64,000 nt of DNA, taken from contig PDUO01000033.1 in assembly GCA_003008705.1 (NCBI GenBank), forward strand, positions 600,720-664,719, in the 5' to 3' direction. Position numbers and translations under genes: made by a program. Shown here piece by piece: positions 57,415-64,000 of this stretch (position 1 is its first letter; every line of letters starts with the position of its first letter). The stretch comes from Pezicula radicicola. Its lineage: Eukaryota; Ascomycota; Leotiomycetes; Helotiales; Dermateaceae. The notes beneath the pieces are model-generated. The model saw nothing but the letters and a program-made list of their open reading frames with translations. It was not told the origin of the DNA and searched no databases.

Positions 57415-58240
57415 TCGCAAGATCAATCGGACGAGGACAAAAGCGAGAAGGGCAGGCAGACTCGAATTTTGCAGAGCAAACGCGATGAACAGCTATAGCA
57501 AGATGGTCTTACGAGCCGATGGTCACAGATAATCACCGGTCCACATTCTGTTCTGCTCAAGGCTCGCTGACTGGTTAATGGGGAAACCGACCATTTATCT
57601 GGACAATCACCACCAAGCAGAGCCATGCCATGCTCGGCTAAGCCCAACCCGGTCTAATTATACAATAAGCTCGCTTATTGTTATGTCGCATGACCCTATG
57701 ATCCTGGACCCGGACCACGGACGGAGGCGGGGCAACTACTTCGAAGGGTATACGAACATGTTACGAACATGTTATTCGGCCGTGTCCGTTTTCTTTCCGC
57801 TTCCGCTTCCACTTCCACCCTACCCCCGCCCTTTCCCCGTATGGGTCGTATTGCCAACAATGAAGCACGATAAGTACGAAATGGAAGGCATGTGATCAGT
57901 GCTTACCTTTATGAGAGCGCCTGAAGATTGGCACCAGCGTCATTCCTTCCCTCTTTTCGAGAGCCAATGTTAATGTGATGGCGACGAAAGCTGGCGCGTC
58001 AAAAGCTCTTCTCTCCTCACGTCGTGAAAAGTTTCATAGTGGAATCGCAACTGAAGCTGGCCTAGTGGCAGACAACCTTCAGTTACGAGTTGGCACCAAT
58101 TCGGCCCTTACCATTAGCTCCAATGGCTTGTAAATATCTAGTCAGTCAACGTACTGTAGTTTTATCCTTTAGATACATCAAGAGTGAGACTAATGTCGAT
58201 GACTATAGATGGTAAGACTACGAATTCCTGTAATAGTAAG
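57415..58240. other. Upstream of the reductase and transition to AT-rich DNA
   Basis: 57415-57490 may code for the N-terminal helix of the reductase. The rest has no recognisable gene. The GC content drops abruptly at about 58200. Confidence 0.4.
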
Positions 58241-60224
58241 TTCCGCCTATTTTAGACTTCTAGTATAGCTTATATTATAAATTAATAGTAGCGTTACTAA
58301 TTCACTATATAGATATCCTAAGAATCTAGATTATTCCCTTTTATAATATTCTCTAGATAGAGCTAGTTTAAGACTACTTAATTATTAACTATACTTTATT
58401 ATTAAATAAAAATATAATATCTAATATACTAAGATACTTTATTAATTCTAAATACTAATCTATTAAAGATTAAATAATAAAACTACTAGATTATTTATAT
58501 ATAAACTTATAATAAAAGAAGTATATTAAGATACTAGTTAATATATATAATAGATAAAGAAAAACTAAATATTAGTATTTTAAATATATTATCTCTCTTT
58601 TAAGAGTTATTAAATATAATATTAATATATCTAAGATAAGATATATTAGAAAGAGGAGTATTATATTAGAGACTTTAGATATTAATATATTTAATATTAT
58701 TATTATCTTTTCTAATAATAGATTAGTTTATAAAGTTTTTAATAAGTTTAAAAAATACTTAAATATAAAAAGAGTACTTTTAAAGATTAAAGTTATATAT
58801 ATTTTATATAAGAGTAAAAATAAATTAAATTATAATTTTAATAAAATAAGAATTATTAATATAATTATATTAATAATAATTAAAAGTATTTAAAAGTTAT
58901 TAAACTTAATTTTAATAATTTAAGAAAATATAAAAATATTTAATTTTTTATCTTAGATAATAAATATAAATATAAAAAGTAATTTAATTATTAAGTATTT
59001 ATAAAAAATAAAAAATATTTAATTTAAATTTAAATTTATTATAAGAATTTTAATAAAAAAGATATACTCTTTAGAGATTATTATTAAAATTATTATAAAT
59101 AATAAATCTTTTATTATAAAATACTATATAAAGAAACTTTTAAAATATATCTTAAATAATATATAATTAAATAATTAATATTTATTAAAATATAACTATA
59201 TTAAAAAGAATTAGATTTATAATAATTTATTATTTTTAAAATATAAAACTATTAAAAATAAAACTTTAAAAAATTAAATAATAATTTATTATAAATAAGT
59301 TTATTTATAAACTAAAAATAAAAAGTTTAAAATAAAAATAAAAGTATAAAATATTATCTTATATAATTCTAAAAAGAGAAGAAAGTTAAGAATAAAATAA
59401 GATTATATATAAGAGTAACTTAATAAAATATTATTAAATTTATAAGTATTTAAATTATTTAATTAATAATTTATATAATATACCTCTTTAGTTAATAAAT
59501 ATTAAAATTAAAAATTTAACTAATTATATATAAATTCTTATAAAGCTAGATCTAGAGCTAAGTAAAACTAGACTTACTTATACTAGAGTTTAATATTAAT
59601 AATAAAAAAGATATTAACTCTTTTTATAAAGATTTCTTAATTATAAAAGATTATAGATTAATTTTATAATTTATTCTCTAATCTTTAAATATAGATTCTA
59701 GTTATTATAATAATTATAAGTTATATAAATCTCTTATCTTTTATTTTTATTTTAAAAGAGTAATTATAGATAATATATAACTTTAATATATTATTTAAAA
59801 AAATAATTATAAATATTATATAACTTATAATCTATCTCTCTTTATCTATAGTTATAATTAAAAAGTAAATAATTATAATATAATATAAAAAGTATTTAAA
59901 ATAATTAATAAAAGATATATATATTTTATTATAAGTTTATAATTAAAGAACTTTATTAAAATATAAAATAAAATAATTATATTAAGTTATATTATAGTTT
60001 TTATCTATAGTATATAAAGTTCTAAAAAGAAAGTAATAATTTTTCTTTAAGTATTAATAATTATTAACTTATTAGAAAAGAAATATAAATTATATATTAT
60101 AAAGATATATTTCTTTTTTATTAATAAAATTATTATTCTTATTATTCTTATATATTTAAGATTTAGAGTTTAACCTTTATTTTATTTTAATTTAATATAA
60201 TCTATTTAATTATTAAAGTCTTTA

Positions 60225-60260
60225 CTCTTTCTCTCTCTCTCTCTTTCTCTCTCTCTCTTT
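60225..60260 (+). repeat. CT microsatellite
   Basis: A run of CT dinucleotides interrupted by a few TTT, inside the RIP block. Confidence 0.85.
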
Positions 60261-62240
60261 ATCTTTATTTCTACTCTTTTATAAATTCTTTTATAATCCT
60301 TTTTAGATTATTTACCTCTATTATTATTAAATATTCTTAATTATATCTTTCTTCTAGTATCTCTTTAACTTTACTAAAGATAAATATACTTTATAAAAGG
60401 TTTAATTTAAACTCTAAAAGAGTTATTTATATATAGATAAAGTAGTACTAGTATTAGTATAACTACTAGACTCCTAGTTAATTAATAAGTCTCTCTTTCT
60501 AGTCTTATACTCTTTAACTCTATTCTCTTATATTAAACCTAGTTATAGTAAACTAGAATATTAAAGATATAGAGATTAATAATTTTATAATAGAAAAGAT
60601 TAAAGATAAAGAATTTAGTATACTAGAAGAAGAGGAGTATAATATATAAAAGAAGAATAACTTAGATATACTAGAAAAGAAAAAAAGTATATAAGAGGAA
60701 GAGGAGTATTAAAAAGAGAAGGAGGACTAAGAAGAGGAGAATTACTAAGAGGAAAAGAATTATTAAGAGAAAGAAGAGTATTATATAGAAGAGAAGAATA
60801 ACTCTAGTATATAAGAGAAGGAAAATAATCTAGAATATAAAAATTAATAAATAGAAATAATAAAAATAAAAAATAAAGATATTAAATAATAACTTTATAT
60901 ATAATTTAATTTATTAATTAAATATAATCTCTCTCTTAAGTTTAATTATTATCTCTTTAATATTTAAAGATACTTAGAAATAAACTATACTTATACTATT
61001 AAATAATATTTATATTAATACTATATAAATAATTACTAGTTATTTATTTATTTTATTATAGATTAAAGTTAAAGGTTTATATTATTTTCTATCTTTATAC
61101 TAATAGTAGTATTATATAAAGATTACTATAAAGTTCTAGAGATAGTACTCTTTCTAATAGAGAAGAACCTTTTTATTTATATTATAGTATTTAAACCTTT
61201 ACTTATCTATTATTATATATATAAAATAAACTCTTCTCTACTACTCTTATTAATAGTACCTAGTTCTCTAAGGTATATCTAATAATATTCTTAACTTATT
61301 ATATCTAACTCTATACTATTAAGTTATACCTTAGTATTAGTAGATAATTTAAGTTTTATTTTTAAATATAGTCTACTTCTTAAAGTATTAGACTTCTCCC
61401 TAAGTTTATTTAACTATAAATCTATTTATTCTTATTATTTAATATTAGTCTAGAGATTATTATATCTCTAGTTTTTAATAATAATAGATAATTTTTTAAA
61501 TAACTTCTTATTTTCTTTTTAGAGTATTTACTTTATCTAAATTATATTTTATTCTAAAACCTTATTATATATTATAAACTATTAAGTTATTTTTCTATAA
61601 TACTAATTATCTTCCTAGTATTAAAGATACTAGTTATCTAGCTAGATAATTAATTCCTTTATCTATTTATCTTATTAATTAGAAGTTTTATATTTTATAA
61701 TAATAGTATATCTTTTATAAGTTAACTTAAGATTTTAAACCTTATCCAAGGGTAATACTTTTAAATCTCTTACTCTAGATAAACTCCTTATTTATAAATA
61801 TTCTTTTTAGTATACTTTATTACTACCTAGATAATTCTTTTATTTATTCTATAGTATTAGTTTCTTCTCTTATTAATTTATCTCTATTCTAGAGAGATAA
61901 TAGTTATATCTATATCTCTATATATATAACTAATAAGAAGTATTAAAGAGTATTATACTTTTAACTTTTATTAATATTCTTATACTAAGGTTTAAATAAT
62001 ATCTAACTAGTTTAATATTATAAAAGTTAAATAAATATCTAATTATTAATATATATATCCTCTAAAAGCTTAGATATTTTTCTAACTATTATTATTCTCT
62101 ATCCTTATTTATATTTAATACTCTCTAAAGCTTTTTTTATTATACTTAGAATCTTAAGACCTCCTTCCCTTACTCTAAGGTTTATCTTATTCTCTCCTCT
62201 CTACTAGTTCTACTATACTATCTACTAGTTAGCTCTTTAT

Positions 62241-62324
62241 AATTACTTTTATAACTTCTTAGATTAGTAATACTTTTATAACTTTATTAGATTAATAATA
62301 CTTTTATAACTTTATTAGATTTAG
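62241..62324 (+). repeat. 28-bp tandem repeat, three copies
   Basis: Three adjoining units, 62241-62268, 62269-62296 and 62297-62324, built on AATACTTTTATAACTTTATT followed by AGATTAAT or a variant. Copies 2 and 3 are nearly identical; copy 1 has more changes. Confidence 0.8.
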
Positions 62325-63724
62325 TTATTTTTTAAGACTTTATTATATCTAGTTAAGTTTAATAACTTCTTAGATTAGTTTATAAAATACTAGTATTATA
62401 TATATATAAAAGTATAAGGTATTATATAAAAAGAGATATCTATATAAGAGAGAGACTAAGAATAATTATAACTTAAATATAATAAAATATACTAACTTTT
62501 AATATTTTAATTAATTTCTCTCTTTCTCCTTCTTTATCTCTTATTACTTCTCTTCTTTATATACTCCTTATAACTTTATTTATATCTCCTTTAATTATTT
62601 AAAAACTATTTTTATTTTATTTATATTAAGAAAGAAATCTATATTTATAAATTTAATCCCTCTAAGCTTTATCTCTTATTATATATCTTTTTTCTATTAC
62701 TTTTAAACTTAACTTAGTTTAAACTTACTATATATTACTAGATAACTCTTATAGTTATATTTAAACTTCTTCCTTTATTTATATATATACTTATAATAAA
62801 ATATAAACTCTCTTTACTAATACTATAATAGATTTCTCTATAATACTAACTTTACTTAAAAAACCTTATCTATTATTTATAAATCTTATATCTTTTATAT
62901 AATATATATCTACTTAGGAATTAAATAAGAGAACTACCTTATCTTTAATTATTCTATTATCTTTTTAGCTTATTATTTATATCTATATATTACTAATACT
63001 TACTCTAGAGTTAGTCTTTTAATATCTTAATTCTATTAATAAAATATCTAATAATAGGAGTTATTATCTAGTTAATAGATAAATTAGTAATAAGGTAATC
63101 TATTATTTAATAAAGTAATTACTTACTTTAATAGACTTTCTAGTATTATCTTATTTATAATCTACTAGTATATTATATCTAGTTATTAGAATTAGTCTTT
63201 AAGTAGAGTTAGACTATAAATATTTATTATTAGTAAGTAATAATTATTAACTATATTTATAATCTAACTAATTAGTTCTTTATACTATTAAAGACTATAA
63301 TAAAAATATTCCTAGTACTTTTATAACTTCTATCTCTTATTACTTAACTAACCTAGGGTTAGGTTAATTTAATTTTAATAATAGTAAAATAAGATAATTA
63401 TAAGATATAAGAGCTAGGTTAGTTTATTTTCAGGGTTAGATTAATTTATAAAAATAAGTAGAAAGGAGGTTATATAAGAAGTTATAAATATTAAGAAATA
63501 ATAAACTATATATAGTAATTCTAACCTTATTCTTAGAATTATAAAATTTAAAATTAGAGGTATATTATAATTATTTATATTTATTCTTATAGTTTTAGTA
63601 TTTATTACTCTTAAGCTTAGATAATCTAAGTAGACTTATATATATAAAGGTTTATATTATATAGAAAGAAGAGAAGATATATAGAGGATAGAGTTTATAT
63701 TAATATTATATTTAGAGTAAATAA

Positions 63725-63900
63725 TTATCTAAGTAATAAAAGTAACTAAGCTATAAACTAGTTAAACTATAAATAATTAAGTTATAAACTATTAAGTTAT
63801 AAATAATTAAACTATAAATAACTAAGCTATAGATAACTAAGTTATAAATAATTAAATAACTAATAACTAAGCTATAAACTAACTATAGACTAGTTTAACT
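63725..63900 (+). repeat. Irregular satellite-like repeats
   Basis: About ten loosely repeated units of roughly 15-17 nt on the theme AACTAAGCTATAAAT (variants AATTAAGTTATAAAC and AATTAAACTATAAAT). The C/T differences are consistent with RIP on a tandem array. Confidence 0.65.
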
Positions 63901-64000
63901 ATCTACTAATATTTAGAGTTATAATCTATAAGAAGTACTAATATACTATATTACCTAGTGAGATCAAGGTCTACTTTAGTATAGATAGTCTATATAGATT

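Larger units (their letters stand above)
58241..63950. repeat. RIP-saturated AT-rich block, decayed transposon DNA
   Basis: About 5.7 kb of extreme AT richness in which CpA and TpG are almost absent, while CT, AG and TA are common. That is the pattern of complete RIP, where CpA becomes TpA on both strands. No frame of useful length exists. The source was presumably one or more transposable elements. Exceptions appear near 63420-63440 (TTTTCAGGG) and at the right border from about 63955 (GTGAGATCAAGG), where ordinary sequence begins again. Confidence 0.85.

Noticed and set aside
60610..60830. Purine-rich stretch that could encode a Glu/Lys-rich repeat protein
   Set aside because: Stops occur in every frame and the composition follows the surrounding RIP-mutated DNA.
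1..64000. tRNA, rRNA, riboswitch or CRISPR features
   Set aside because: No conserved stem-loop sets or regularly spaced repeats were recognised. A covariance-model search would be needed to exclude small RNAs.

Overview
The window is nuclear DNA of a filamentous ascomycete (Pezizomycotina). Introns are short (about 50-130 nt) with GT..AG ends and CTAAC/CTAAT branch sites. There is an AflR-like Zn2Cys6 regulator and a polyketide synthase-nonribosomal peptide synthetase (PKS-NRPS) hybrid. Several long AT-rich blocks have lost CpA/TpG dinucleotides, the mark of repeat-induced point mutation (RIP). I cannot name the species. I recognised no tRNA, rRNA or CRISPR array.

Layout. 0.4-4.9 kb: a PDR/ABCG multidrug transporter. 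5.7-8.0 kb: a Baeyer-Villiger monooxygenase locus with a stop codon and a damaged splice donor. 8.4-11 kb: transposon and gene remnants. 12.2-16.2 kb: a secreted SnoaL/NTF2-like protein and a secreted epoxide hydrolase. 16.4-25.6 kb: a decayed stretch with a pogo/Fot1-type transposase relic, a possible solo LTR, one intact short-chain dehydrogenase, several RIP-type pseudogenes, and a 1.3-kb Tc1/mariner element whose TIRs and TA duplication are still visible. 26.4-54.4 kb: the metabolic core, with the Zn2Cys6 regulator, a trans-acting enoyl reductase, a self-sufficient P450-reductase fusion (CYP505 type), a 2-oxoglutarate/Fe(II) oxygenase, a 4042-residue PKS-NRPS (KS-AT-DH-MT-(pseudo ER)-KR-ACP-C-A-T-R), a second SnoaL-like protein and an NQO-type quinone reductase. 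55.1-57.4 kb: a conserved unknown protein and a 3-ketodihydrosphingosine-reductase-like SDR. 58.2-64 kb: extremely AT-rich, RIP-saturated DNA with no genes.

How the genes fit together (inference). The PKS, helped by the trans enoyl reductase, builds a methylated reduced polyketide. The C-A-T module joins it to an amino-acid-like unit and the R domain releases it. The P450 fusion, the 2OG oxygenase, the epoxide hydrolase, perhaps once the Baeyer-Villiger enzyme, the SnoaL proteins and the quinone reductase are candidate tailoring enzymes, and the ABC pump is a candidate exporter. A 7-bp motif, CGCCGAA/TTCGGCG, recurs upstream of nearly all these genes and is a candidate site for the cluster regulator. 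The product is unknown. Unusual points are Asn in place of the expected Asp at the start of the A-domain pocket, Arg in place of Lys in the R-domain YxxxK, and a frame-preserving intron that splits the methyltransferase SAM motif.
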